A stretch of DNA of 40,235 bases, taken from Clostridiales bacterium. Lineage in GTDB: Bacteria > Bacillota > Clostridia > UBA1381. The stretch lies in assembly GCA_029219585.1 (NCBI GenBank), contig JAQXTR010000051.1:1-40235 (forward strand), written 5' to 3'. The notes beneath the pieces were generated by a model that made no database searches, had not been told where the DNA came from, and saw only the letters and a list, made by a program, of their open reading frames with translations. This document shows positions 7,295 through 15,676 of the stretch, in pieces. Numbering within the stretch: the stretch's first letter is position 1; every line of letters starts with the position of its first letter. Both the position numbers and the translations under genes were made by a program.

Positions 7295-9409
7295 TTAACC
7301 CTGTTTTCTGTCATTAACAATCTTCTCCTGGATTGATCTCGGAACTTCACTGTAGTGTGACGGCTCCATTGTATACTGTCCGCGTCCCTGAGTACCTGAA
7401 CGGAGAACTGTAGCGTATCCGAACATCTCTGCAAGCGGAACGTCAGCTGTTACCTGGGTAACACCGCCCGAACGTGATTCCTGGCTCTTTACCATACCTC
7501 TTCTTGATGAGAGGTCACCGATAACGAAACCGAGATATTCATCCGGAACAATTACGTTAACAAGCATGATAGGCTCCTTGATAACCGGATCTGCCATTTT
7601 CATACCTTCCTTGAATGCCATTGATGCGGCAATCTTGAATGCCATTTCCGATGAGTCAACCTCGTGATATGATCCGTCATAAAGAGTAGCCTTAACGTCA
7701 ACTACGTTATAGCCTGCAAGTACACCTGACTGCATTGCACCCTGAATACCTGCATCTACCGCCGGAATATATTCCTTAGGAATAGCACCGCCGACAACCG
7801 AGTTAACGAACTCATAGCCGCCGCCTTCCTCTAACGGTTCGAGCTTTAAGAGTACGTGACCGTACTGACCCTTACCGCCTGACTGACGAGCATATTTCTT
7901 TTCAATATTAACAGGCTTTCTGAATGCCTCACGGTATGATACCTGCGGCTCACCGACATTAGCCTCAACCTTAAACTCTCTTAAAAGACGGTCAACGATA
8001 ATCTCAAGGTGAAGCTCACCCATACCTGCGATAATTGTCTGTCCTGTTTCTTCATCTGTATAGGTCTTAAAGGTCGGGTCTTCTTCTGCAAGCTTTGCAA
8101 GAGCTATACCCATCTTCTCCTGACCTGCCTTTGTTTTAGGCTCGATAGCAACTCTGATAACCGGCTCCGGGAACTCCATTGATTCGAGGATAATCGGATG
8201 ATTTTCGTCACAAAGTGTTTCACCTGTTGTTGTGTTCTTAAGACCGACAGCAGCAGCTATATCACCTGAATAACAAACATCTATATCCTTACGGCTGTTT
8301 GAGTGCATCTGGAGAATTCTTCCCATACGCTCCTTGTGTCCCTTACATGAGTTAAGAACATATGAGCCTGCCTCTACCTTACCTGAATAAACTCTGAAAT
8401 AGCAAATCTTACCTACAAACGGGTCTGTGGCAATCTTGAACGCAAGAGCTGCGAACGGTTCATCATCTGATGACTTTCTTTCCTCTTCCTCGTTTGTATC
8501 CGGATTTACACCCTTGATATGAGCAATATCCGTAGGTGCCGGCATATAATCGACAACAGCGTCAAGAAGCATCTGAACACCCTTATTTCTGTAGGATGTA
8601 CCGCAGAGCATCGGAACGATTTCGTTGTTGATTGTAGCCTGACGCAGAGCAGCCTTAAGCTCGTCAACAGTAATTGAATCGGGATCCTCAAAATACTTTT
8701 CCATGAGCTCTTCGTTAGTCTCACAGATAGCCTCTACCATACTGTCATGATATTCCTGAGCCTTCTCCTGCATATCCTCCGGAATATCCTCAATTCTTAT
8801 ATCGTTGCCGAGATCATCATAATAAACCTCAGCCTTCATTGTCATAAGGTCAATGATACCCTTGAACTCATCCTCAGCACCTATCGGAAGCTGGATCGGA
8901 ACACCGTTAGCCTGAAGTCTGTCATGAACCATTTCTACAACTCTGTAGAAGTCAGCACCCATGATATCCATCTTATTAACGTATATCATTCTCGGTACGC
9001 TGTAATCATCAGCCTGTCTCCAAACTGTTTCAGACTGCGGCTCAACTCCTCCCTTTGCACACAGTACCGTTACTGAACCGTCAAGAACCTTAAGTGATCT
9101 CTGAACCTCAACAGTGAAGTCAACGTGTCCCGGTGTATCAATAATGTTAATTCTGTGCCTTATACCGCTCTTATAGCCTTCCTTCTTTGTCCAGAAGCAG
9201 GTAGTAGCGGCGGATGTTATGGTAATACCACGCTCCTGCTCCTGAGCCATCCAGTCCATGGTAGCAGCGCCGTCGTGAGTTTCACCGATCTTGTGGTTAA
9301 TACCTGTATAATACAGAATTCTCTCTGTTGTTGTGGTTTTACCGGCATCAATATGAGCCATGATACCGATATTTCTTGTATTTTCGAGTGAAATTTCTCT
9401 CTTAGCCAT
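7295..9409 (-). CDS. fusA: Elongation factor G
   Basis: Ribosomal translocase GTPase, 704 residues, a typical bacterial length. G1 AHIDAGKT is at residues 18-25; the further GTPase motifs [14 protein letters not shown] and NKMD follow in order. Domains III-V are complete, with the late segments GGKGQYGHV and [17 protein letters not shown], as in standard EF-G. The ATG follows AAAGGAGGAAA. It lies 42 nt after rpsG and ends in a strong terminator before tuf. No truncation and no feature of the TetM/O-like paralogues. Confidence 0.99.
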   Translation of the reverse strand: MAKREISLENTRNIGIMAHIDAGKTTTTERILYYTGINHKIGETHDGAATMDWMAQEQERGITITSAATTCFWTKKEGYKSGIRHRINIIDTPGHVDFTVEVQRSLKVLDGSVTVLCAKGGVEPQSETVWRQADDYSVPRMIYVNKMDIMGADFYRVVEMVHDRLQANGVPIQLPIGAEDEFKGIIDLMTMKAEVYYDDLGNDIRIEDIPEDMQEKAQEYHDSMVEAICETNEELMEKYFEDPDSITVDELKAALRQATINNEIVPMLCGTSYRNKGVQMLLDAVVDYMPAPTDIAHIKGVNPDTNEEEERKSSDDEPFAALAFKIATDPFVGKICYFRVYSGKVEAGSYVLNSCKGHKERMGRILQMHSNSRKDIDVCYSGDIAAAVGLKNTTTGETLCDENHPIILESMEFPEPVIRVAIEPKTKAGQEKMGIALAKLAEEDPTFKTYTDEETGQTIIAGMGELHLEIIVDRLLREFKVEANVGEPQVSYREAFRKPVNIEKKYARQSGGKGQYGHVLLKLEPLEEGGGYEFVNSVVGGAIPKEYIPAVDAGIQGAMQSGVLAGYNVVDVKATLYDGSYHEVDSSEMAFKIAASMAFKEGMKMADPVIKEPIMLVNVIVPDEYLGFVIGDLSSRRGMVKSQESRSGGVTQVTADVPLAEMFGYATVLRSGTQGRGQYTMEPSHYSEVPRSIQEKIVNDRKQG

Positions 9410-9451
9410 TTTAATTTCCTCCTTTCAAAAAGGATCAATAAAATTGTATAA

Positions 9452-9922
9452 TTACCATCTGTAATGAGCGAACGCCTTGTTGGCCTCTGCCATCTTGTGA
9501 GTGTCTTCTCTCTTCTTAACCGAGCTTCCCGCACCGTTAATGGCATCCATGATTTCGTTTGCAAGTCTTTCCTTCATGGTCTTTTCGCTTCTTTCTCTTG
9601 AATAACGTGTGAGCCATCTCAGACCGAGTGTCTGGCGTCTTTCCGGACGAACCTCGATCGGAACCTGATATGTGGCACCACCTACACGTCTTGCCTTAAC
9701 CTCAAGAACCGGCATGATATTATCCAAAGCTTCCTTGAAAGCATCACGCGGCTCCTTGCCTGTCTTTTCCTTTACGATATCAAATGCTTCATAAACGATT
9801 CTCTGTGCAACACCCTTCTTACCGTCGAGCATTATGTTGTTTATAAGCTTTGTAACGATAACGTCATTATAAATCGGATCCGGCAAAACTTCTCTTTTTG
9901 CTGTAAAACCTCTTCTTGGCAC
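9452..9922 (-). CDS. rpsG: 30S ribosomal protein S7
   Basis: Primary binder of the 3' major domain of 16S rRNA. The GTG start at 9922 gives exactly 156 residues, the usual S7 length, with the expected N-terminus (M)[18 protein letters not shown], and is preceded by GGAGGG at 7 nt. A longer frame reaches back to 9970 but its extra 16 residues lie in a leader hairpin and do not belong to S7. Conserved segments [20 protein letters not shown] and the C-terminal [10 protein letters not shown] are present. It sits between rpsL and fusA. S7 often represses its own operon by binding the rpsL-rpsG spacer, and that spacer is unusually long here. Confidence 0.98.
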   Translation of the reverse strand: MPRRGFTAKREVLPDPIYNDVIVTKLINNIMLDGKKGVAQRIVYEAFDIVKEKTGKEPRDAFKEALDNIMPVLEVKARRVGGATYQVPIEVRPERRQTLGLRWLTRYSRERSEKTMKERLANEIMDAINGAGSSVKKREDTHKMAEANKAFAHYRW

Positions 9923-10110
9923 TTTACTTCCCTCCTTCATAGTATGTGCGGAAACATGATTTCTTCTCATATCCGCATTTTCATGAATATCACAGGTACT
10001 CTGAACTTAGTATTTCAAAATTCCGTCAGCGCAGCCGAGACTATATATATCAATAACTCGTTATGCACTTGTGATATAATTAATTTTTCTAAAGCCGAAA
10101 TTAATTACAA
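9923..10110 (-). promoter_or_regulatory. Structured rpsL-rpsG spacer, candidate S7 translational control site
   Basis: 188 nt between rpsL and rpsG. On the minus-strand RNA a nested hairpin (TGCGGA with TCCGCA at 9947-9977, inner ATGA/TCAT) lies just before the rpsG ribosome site. A TAATTAATTT/AAATTAATTA stem lies just after the rpsL stop. Neither has a terminator tail. In E. coli S7 represses translation from this spacer; whether this one does is inference. Confidence 0.45.
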
Positions 10111-10533
10111 TTATTTCTTAGCAGCCTTAGGTCTCTTTGCACCATACTTACTTCTTGACTGAAGACGTCCGTTTACGCCCTGAGCGTCAAGTGTACCTCT
10201 GATGATGTGGTATCTTGTACCCGGAAGATCACGAACACGTCCTCCTCTGATAAGAACAACACTATGTTCCTGAAGATTGTGACCGATACCCGGAATGTAA
10301 GCTGTTACCTCAAAACCGTTTGTAAGACGAACTCTGGCGATCTTTCTGAGCGCTGAGTTAGGCTTTTTCGGTGTAGCGGTTCTTACAGCTGTACAAACGC
10401 CTCTCTTCTGCGGTGAAGGCTTGTCTGTAACCTTCTTCTTCAAAGAGTTGAGGCTCTTGTTCAAAGCCGGAGCTGTTGACTTCTTCCTTGTTGTCTTTCT
10501 TCCGTTCTTTACCAACTGGTTAAATGTAGGCAT
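10111..10533 (-). CDS. rpsL: 30S ribosomal protein S12
   Basis: Decoding-centre protein of the small subunit, 140 residues, with the roughly 13-residue N-terminal insertion usual in Gram-positives. [32 protein letters not shown] and SKYGAKRPK are conserved. Lysine 56 matches the E. coli residue K43, wild type. Residue 101 is arginine in GGRVRDLPG, where E. coli and B. subtilis have lysine (K88 in E. coli). First gene of the str cluster here, with its own consensus promoter. In many Firmicutes rpoC lies directly upstream; here it is 23 kb away. Confidence 0.99.
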   Translation of the reverse strand: MPTFNQLVKNGRKTTRKKSTAPALNKSLNSLKKKVTDKPSPQKRGVCTAVRTATPKKPNSALRKIARVRLTNGFEVTAYIPGIGHNLQEHSVVLIRGGRVRDLPGTRYHIIRGTLDAQGVNGRLQSRSKYGAKRPKAAKK

Positions 10534-10565
10534 ATCGAGTTACTCCTTTCTTTTATTTAATATTC

Positions 10566-10581
10566 GGCTGCCCGCGCAGCC
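10566..10581 (-). promoter_or_regulatory. 5'-end hairpin of the rpsL transcript
   Basis: Perfect 6-bp stem GGCTGC/GCAGCC with a 4-nt loop. It begins at or within a few bases of the expected transcription start and could stabilise the mRNA 5' end. Confidence 0.5.
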
Positions 10582-10587
10582 TAATCT

Positions 10588-10616
10588 ATTGTATACTATT
10601 TTATGTTAATTGTCAA
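10588..10616 (-). promoter_or_regulatory. Sigma-A promoter of the rpsL operon
   Basis: On the minus strand: TTGACA (10611-10616), 17-bp spacer, TACAAT (10588-10593). The -35 is a perfect match. Confidence 0.8.
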
Positions 10617-10788
10617 GCATTTTTTTTATTTTTAAACTGTTATTTTATGCCGATTTTATTCATGATTTTTCTGCTTTCTTTTGTTAATTATTACAGTATT
10701 TAATTTTCGGTAATAAAAATGTGATTATGTGAAATACTAATTTTGAAATCAAACGATTTTCATAAAAAATATAATCCGGAGGAAAAAT

Positions 10789-11097
10789 ATGAATACGTTA
10801 AAGCTGGCTTTATTAGCCATATTATGTACTTCGGCTCTCACAGCCTGTTCCGCTAAGAAAAATTACGAGAATTCAACGGCTACCAATGAGCCGAAAATGA
10901 CCGAAGCTGCTCAGAACACAGAAAATACTAATAATAACGGCACTAACAATAACAATACCAATAACAATAACAATAACGGCAACACGGTAACGGATGCTGC
11001 GGGAAATATTATTGACGATGCCGGAAACATTGTAGAGGATGCCGGAAACGCTGTAGGCAACGCGGCGCACGACGTGGGCAATGCGGTCAAGCAATAA
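10789..11097 (+). CDS. Small Asn-rich lipoprotein
   Basis: 102 residues. The N-terminus is a lipoprotein signal with lipobox LTAC, the cysteine at residue 20. Residues 45-65 are almost only Asn, Thr and Gly, a flexible linker. The rest repeats a motif around (D/E)DAGN: AAGNIIDDAGN, IVEDAGN, AVGNAAHDVGNAV, which would form an amphipathic helix. GGAGG precedes the ATG by 6 nt. A TATAAT at 10770-10775 is too close to the ribosome site to serve as its -10. It stands alone on the plus strand and shares a bidirectional terminator with the convergent loader gene. Function unknown; membrane-attached from the outside is inferred. Confidence 0.8.
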   Translation: MNTLKLALLAILCTSALTACSAKKNYENSTATNEPKMTEAAQNTENTNNNGTNNNNTNNNNNNGNTVTDAAGNIIDDAGNIVEDAGNAVGNAAHDVGNAVKQ

Positions 11098-11107
11098 TCC
11101 AAAATTA

Positions 11108-11144
11108 AAGAAGGGCCTGCAAGCATATTCTACAGGTCCTTCTT
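11108..11144. terminator. Bidirectional hairpin terminator between convergent genes
   Basis: 12-bp stem AAGAAGGGCCTG (11108-11119) with CAGGTCCTTCTT (11133-11144), one G-U pair, 13-nt loop. A-rich and T-rich flanks on both sides suit both strands; the T-runs are short. Confidence 0.7.
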
Positions 11145-11147
11145 TAT

Positions 11148-12128
11148 TCACTGATTTTCTCCGAACAGCTTAAGCTTTCTTATATCGTCGCCGTAAAAAT
11201 ACAGCATATCAAAGCCCTCAAGTATTCTTGAGCTGAATCTCTTTGAATACCTCTTTTCAAGATTTTCAAAATTAAGATTTGTATTTATAATAATCTTCTT
11301 TTCATTGCTCATTCTTTCGTTTACCAGATCAAGAAGATATGAATTATTATTTTTATAAACAGCCTCCGTTCCCAGATCGTCAATAATAAGGAGATCGGAT
11401 TTGTATACATCCTCCATTCCGTCCGTCATTCTTCCGAATCTCTCATCATCAAACATTCTGAAAAGCTTTGTAGCTCTTACATAAAGAACCGTTTTTCCTC
11501 TGTCCATCAGAGCCTTTGCTATACAGCTTGACATAAAGGTTTTTCCAAGTCCGGTATCGCCGTAAAAAACCATGTTTTTTGAAGGCTGTTCAAAACCGTT
11601 TATAAAATTCTCACAGTATTTTTTTATATTTTTCATATTTTCATAAGGACTTCTCTTCATTCCGTTTGGAATATTTTTGCTGTAGTAATCCATGCTGAAG
11701 GTATTAAAATTCTGTTTTTTAAGCAGCTCGTTCATATTTGACAGCTTATAAAGCTTTTCAATAAGCTTTTGTCTGAAGCATACGCATCTTCCGCTGCCTT
11801 CAACATATCCCGTGTCCCTGCATACCTCACAGCGGTATTTTATACGGTCAAAGTCCTCAGCTATTCCGTTCTTTTTAAGCAGCTCTTTTTTTCTCTGCTT
11901 CAGCACGGCAAACTTATTTTTCATGCTTTCCTTAATATCTTCCTTATCGGGATTTTGCAGAATAGCCATTAACGTATTGCTGCCTATCTCGTTTATTTCC
12001 CGGTCAATCTTCCTTATCTGTGGAATTTGAGAATAAACAGCCTCCACCCTTGCGTCACGTTCGCGCTTATCCTTTGCCAGCTGCTTTTCATAATCATCTA
12101 TAATGCTTTCAAAAATTTCATTATCCAT
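11148..12128 (-). CDS. DnaC/DnaI-like helicase-loader ATPase
   Basis: AAA+ ATPase of the IstB/DnaC/DnaI group, 326 residues. An N-terminal coiled region is followed by a zinc-binding cluster (C100, C103, C115, C117). The ATPase core has Walker A GDTGLGKT (190-197) and Walker B LLIIDDLGTE (246-255), with an arginine-finger-like RFSSR near 297-301. In B. subtilis DnaI loads the replicative helicase DnaC. No transposase lies nearby, so an IS21 IstB role is unlikely. Its start overlaps the end of hemZ by 8 nt, so it is translated as part of the dnaA-dnaN-MBL-hemZ series, a context consistent with a replication role. Confidence 0.85.
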   Translation of the reverse strand: MDNEIFESIIDDYEKQLAKDKRERDARVEAVYSQIPQIRKIDREINEIGSNTLMAILQNPDKEDIKESMKNKFAVLKQRKKELLKKNGIAEDFDRIKYRCEVCRDTGYVEGSGRCVCFRQKLIEKLYKLSNMNELLKKQNFNTFSMDYYSKNIPNGMKRSPYENMKNIKKYCENFINGFEQPSKNMVFYGDTGLGKTFMSSCIAKALMDRGKTVLYVRATKLFRMFDDERFGRMTDGMEDVYKSDLLIIDDLGTEAVYKNNNSYLLDLVNERMSNEKKIIINTNLNFENLEKRYSKRFSSRILEGFDMLYFYGDDIRKLKLFGENQ

Positions 12129-13566
12129 TCTTCAATATCTCCGAAATTTCATCCTTTTTGAGAAGTATTTCATCAAATCTCCTTATATATTCAAGAGGAT
12201 CCTTAAAATTAAAAACTCTTGTTATTCCGTTTGAGGTAACGGCCTTTGATGAGCCTCCTCCGCCCATTGCAATAATCGTCTGCTTTTCTTCCATGATGTT
12301 CACGTTATAAACGCTCATTGTTCCCGGCTTTGCATATCCTACATTTTCAAGATTGCCCGAGCTGTTTTTCTGCCGGTACATATAGTATGGAACATAACCT
12401 TCCTCCTTCATACGCTTCTGAGTATATGAAAGCATCCTGTTCATATATTCGCTTTTTGCCAGCTCATTATCCGTCATCTTAAAATATGCCTTTTTCTTCA
12501 GGCAAAGAGAATGAACGGTTATATTTTCCGGCTTCAGCTCTATTACCTTATCAAGACTCCTCTCAAACATTTCCGGCGTTTCATCCGGCAGTCCTGCGAT
12601 AAGATCCGTATTTATGACGCTGAAGCCTATTTTTCTTGCCTCCTCGTATGCCCTGTAAATCATTTCCGAGCTGTGGCTTCTTCCAATTTTTTTCAGTATA
12701 TTATCATTCATACTCTGAGGATTTATACTGATGCGGTTAACGCCGTACTTTTTTAATACCTCAAGCTTTTCTGAAGTTATTGTATCCGGTCTTCCCGCCT
12801 CAACGGTAAACTCTATCAGCCTGTCCAAATCAAAATTATCGTACAGCTTTCTAAATATTCTTTCAAAATATTCAGCTGTGAGAGTTGTCGGAGTTCCGCC
12901 GCCTATATAAATATTCTCTGCGTACAGTCCGTTATCTCTTAAAATTTTCCCTGTCTTTTCTATTTCAAGCTCCAGCTTATCCACAAACTCCGCCATATAT
13001 TTTCCGCTTACCCTTATATCCGTCGATACAAAAGAGCAGTAAACGCAGCGCGTGGGGCAGAACGGGATACCTATATACAGACTCACACTGTTTTTTCCTA
13101 TATTTTCAAGCAGCTGCTTTTCATTTTCGGCGACAGTGAGAGCAAGCTCCGTTTTTTCCTCCGATACCTCATATACGTTTCTGAAAATATCCCGGACCTC
13201 CTGCCTGCTGCAGCCCTCCTCATAAAGCTGCCTTGCGTTCTTAGCCGGTCTTATACCGCACATAACTCCCCATGAAAAATTTATTTTTCTTATCTTCATT
13301 GCGGCATGAGAAAGAGATTTTGTACATGACGCAGTAAAAATCTTTTTTATAAGCTTTTCGGATTTTCCTGCCTTATCAAATTCAAAGCTGTAATCCTCAA
13401 AATACGATTTGCCTTCAAATACAATATGTGTATAAACATTTATTATCTTTTCCGAATAATCAAAGTTCTGAGATATTGTTACCTCCTCATTATCAGAAAA
13501 GAAAAGTCCCGCAAACAGTCTTGCCTCATAATCACAGCTGTATCCGTTCTGTATTATTAATATCAT
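12121..13566 (-). CDS. hemZ: Radical-SAM coproporphyrinogen dehydrogenase, HemZ type
   Basis: Oxygen-independent HemN-like enzyme, 481 residues. After an N-terminal HemZ-specific region of about 150 residues comes GIPFCPTRCVYCSF, with the CxxxCxxC that binds the 4Fe-4S cluster, then the SAM-binding segment YIGGGTPTTL, VEAGRPDT and INPQSMND. The ATG at 13566 overlaps the TGA of the upstream gene (ATGA), the preferred start; an in-frame ATG at 13578 exists but lacks a clear ribosome site. The family name implies coproporphyrinogen III oxidation, but no other heme genes are seen, and HemN-like proteins also act as methyltransferases or in heme handling. Confidence 0.87.
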   Translation of the reverse strand: MILIIQNGYSCDYEARLFAGLFFSDNEEVTISQNFDYSEKIINVYTHIVFEGKSYFEDYSFEFDKAGKSEKLIKKIFTASCTKSLSHAAMKIRKINFSWGVMCGIRPAKNARQLYEEGCSRQEVRDIFRNVYEVSEEKTELALTVAENEKQLLENIGKNSVSLYIGIPFCPTRCVYCSFVSTDIRVSGKYMAEFVDKLELEIEKTGKILRDNGLYAENIYIGGGTPTTLTAEYFERIFRKLYDNFDLDRLIEFTVEAGRPDTITSEKLEVLKKYGVNRISINPQSMNDNILKKIGRSHSSEMIYRAYEEARKIGFSVINTDLIAGLPDETPEMFERSLDKVIELKPENITVHSLCLKKKAYFKMTDNELAKSEYMNRMLSYTQKRMKEEGYVPYYMYRQKNSSGNLENVGYAKPGTMSVYNVNIMEEKQTIIAMGGGGSSKAVTSNGITRVFNFKDPLEYIRRFDEILLKKDEISEILKNG

Positions 13567-14189
13567 GCTTTTACACATAAGTTAAACTTCTTTTCATATC
13601 CTATCTCCGTATCATGTCCATGTCCTGAATGAACAACCGTTTCATCCGGAAGAGAATAAAGCTTTTCTCTGATTGAACGGAACAGGGTATCTTGATTTCC
13701 CGTCGGCAGATCCCATCGTCCGCATGAGCGCAGAAACAGTGTATCTCCGCAAAAAAGCTCATTTTCAATATGATAGCATACCCCGCAGTCGGTGTGTCCG
13801 GGAGTATATATGCACCTGAAAGAAAGTCCGTCAAGCGTCAGATTATCACCGTCCTTAAGAACAACATCCGACCTTATTCCCTTTATCTCATACCCCAGAC
13901 CGTGCAGGGTAAGATTTATATCGGGATTGCCTATATTCATACTTCCCTTATCGCCTGTAACAATCTTTGCTCCCGTTCTTTCCTTAAGCGGAATAATGCT
14001 CATAATATGATCATAGTGGCAATGAGTCAGTAAAATATACTTGACCGTTACCGAATTTTCCTCAATCATCCTTTCAATCTGATCTATTAAACAGCCCGGA
14101 TCTATTATTACTCCGTTTCTTGTGTTCTCATCGAAAACCAAATAGGTATTTTCGTTGGTATCATTACAGAATATTGACGTATATTTCAT
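13563..14189 (-). CDS. MBL-fold metallo-hydrolase (glyoxalase II-like)
   Basis: 208 residues, cytoplasmic. Metal-ligand motifs: THCHYDHI (the HxHxDH motif), GHTDCGVCYH, CGDTLF, and a final histidine in HSGHGHDTEIG. This order matches the hydroxyacylglutathione-hydrolase-like branch of the metallo-beta-lactamase fold, which is common in Firmicutes and mostly of unassigned substrate. Glutathione hydrolysis should not be assumed in a clostridium. It lies 32 nt after dnaN and overlaps hemZ by 4 nt. Confidence 0.9.
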   Translation of the reverse strand: MKYTSIFCNDTNENTYLVFDENTRNGVIIDPGCLIDQIERMIEENSVTVKYILLTHCHYDHIMSIIPLKERTGAKIVTGDKGSMNIGNPDINLTLHGLGYEIKGIRSDVVLKDGDNLTLDGLSFRCIYTPGHTDCGVCYHIENELFCGDTLFLRSCGRWDLPTGNQDTLFRSIREKLYSLPDETVVHSGHGHDTEIGYEKKFNLCVKA

Positions 14190-14221
14190 AAAATTACCTC
14201 TGATAATATTTTTTAGTGCTT

Positions 14222-15355
14222 TTAATTATACAGTCTTACCGGCAATACCATATAGGTATAGCGATTGCTTCCGTCCTCAGGCTTTATAAAGCAGCCGCTT
14301 GTGGGAGCTGAAAATTCCATAAGAATGTTTTCCTCATCACACGCGTTGAGAGCATCAAGCATAAACCGGCAGTTAAAGCCTATTACAATATCTCCTCCTT
14401 CATGCTCAACCTCAACCGAATCGTTTACATAGCTCTTTACAGTTTTGCAGGAAATATCGATTTTATTATATGCAATACTAAGCTTAACCGGCATCTTATT
14501 TTCGGTTTTTGACGAAAGATCATCATTTATTATAAGATTTGCTCTTTCAAGGCTGTTTATAATTCTCTGTTTATCTGCCTTTACCCTGATGGAATTGGTT
14601 GCGGACAGAATTACATCATACTTCAGAAATTCTCCCTCAAGCAGCCTTGAATATACCTGAAACACTCCGAAATCGAACAGAATATTCTTGTCCGATACTA
14701 TCATTTTAATCATTTCCTCTTCATCGGAAAGTACTTGGCTTATTTTTGAAAGGGTAGATCCCGGAATTACAAATTTCTTTGAGATTCCGATATCCGCTGC
14801 CGGAGTTTTTATAACAGCAAGCCTGTGAGAATCCGTGCCTACAACATTCAGCTCCGAGCCTCTGAAATCAAACAGCGCTCCCGTAAGAACGGGCTTTCTT
14901 GTTTCAACCTGTGAAATAAAGGGAAATACCTTTCTTATTATCTGCTTAAGATCTTTTTGACTTATTTCAGTCTGATACTGCTCATCTACAATAGGTACAT
15001 CAGGAAACTCTGTTGATGACATACCCTGTATATTGAATTTACTCTGTTCGCATTCAATATCGGTTACATAGTTTTTCGGATCAATGGTAATTTCAACCTC
15101 ACCCTCGGGAAGACGTCTTACTATTTCACCGAATATTTTTGAAGGAAGGGCAACGCTTCCGCTCTCATAGACCGTCATATCCGCATTATATTCAATGCAC
15201 AGCTCCATGCTGTTTGTTGTGAATGTAACATGACCGTCGCTTTGAGCATCTATCTTTATACATTCAATTATAGGGTGTGAGCTTTTTGCTCCTATAGACT
15301 TCTGTACAACATTTACTATCTGATTTAAAATTGTTTTAGAACATACAAATTTCAT
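14222..15355 (-). CDS. dnaN: DNA polymerase III beta subunit (sliding clamp)
   Basis: Ring-shaped processivity clamp, 377 residues, with three similar domains. The N-terminus MKFVCSKTILNQIVNVVQKS, the segment EFPDVP, TDSHRLAVIK in the middle domain and the C-terminal TYMVLPVRLYN, which forms part of the partner-binding pocket, are typical. It follows dnaA on the same strand, separated by a 321-bp origin-like spacer. AGGAGCTG lies upstream of the ATG. Confidence 0.98.
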   Translation of the reverse strand: MKFVCSKTILNQIVNVVQKSIGAKSSHPIIECIKIDAQSDGHVTFTTNSMELCIEYNADMTVYESGSVALPSKIFGEIVRRLPEGEVEITIDPKNYVTDIECEQSKFNIQGMSSTEFPDVPIVDEQYQTEISQKDLKQIIRKVFPFISQVETRKPVLTGALFDFRGSELNVVGTDSHRLAVIKTPAADIGISKKFVIPGSTLSKISQVLSDEEEMIKMIVSDKNILFDFGVFQVYSRLLEGEFLKYDVILSATNSIRVKADKQRIINSLERANLIINDDLSSKTENKMPVKLSIAYNKIDISCKTVKSYVNDSVEVEHEGGDIVIGFNCRFMLDALNACDEENILMEFSAPTSGCFIKPEDGSNRYTYMVLPVRLYN

Positions 15356-15447
15356 TTATAAACAGCTCCTTTATATGTGAATATCTTTTTCATCACCGGA
15401 AAAACCGGTTTTTTTTCATATATATTTATATATTATATTATTTTTTC

Positions 15448-15462
15448 TAGTAGTAGTAGTAG
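15448..15462. promoter_or_regulatory. DnaA-trio-like run of five TAG triplets
   Basis: Five perfect TAG copies, equal to 3'-GAT-5' repeats read for DnaA loading on one strand. Flanked by GGGCGTGG on one side and an AT-only tract on the other. Confidence 0.65.
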
Positions 15463-15597
15463 GGGCGTGGAAATCATTGAAAAGTCTTTTTTTTCCGATA
15501 GTCAAGCCGTTTTTTGTTCACAGCCCGTGTTAATTTCAGGTTTATAATTAAATATTTATAATTTCTATAATATGGAAATATTTTTATTATAAACACA

Positions 15598-15617
15598 TTA
15601 TACACCTGTTATCCACA
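15598..15617 (+). promoter_or_regulatory. Two DnaA boxes near the end of dnaA
   Basis: TTATCCACA (15609-15617) is a perfect box; TTATACACC (15598-15606) differs from TTATNCACA in the last base. Confidence 0.75.
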
Positions 15618-15676
15618 ATTTTTGCGCATACTTATTATCACATCCTCATGTAGGTGAAGGACAAGGGAGATTGTAT

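Larger units (their letters stand above)
15356..15676. other. dnaA-dnaN spacer with origin unwinding elements (incC-like)
   Basis: No protein gene. Read from dnaA towards dnaN: DnaA boxes at 15598-15617, a GC cluster CCACGCCCC (15470-15462), a CTA/TAG triplet run (15462-15448), then about 50 bp of nearly pure A+T (15395-15447). The order boxes, GC cluster, DnaA-trio, AT-rich tract is that described for the B. subtilis incC unwinding region. The boxes lie about 130 bp from the trio, farther than in B. subtilis; a weak CGTGGAAAT (15466-15474) overlaps the GC cluster. Confidence 0.7.

Noticed and set aside
9923-9970. N-terminal extension of S7 from an ATG at 9970
   Set aside because: The GTG at 9922 gives the standard 156 residues with a good ribosome site; the extension overlaps a leader hairpin.
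10770-10775. TATAAT as the -10 of the lipoprotein gene
   Set aside because: It lies 2 nt before the ribosome site, so a transcript starting there would lack the site, and no -35 is at proper spacing.
11148-12128. IS21 IstB helper ATPase
   Set aside because: No IstA transposase or terminal repeats nearby, and the N-terminal zinc cluster and operon position fit a helicase loader.
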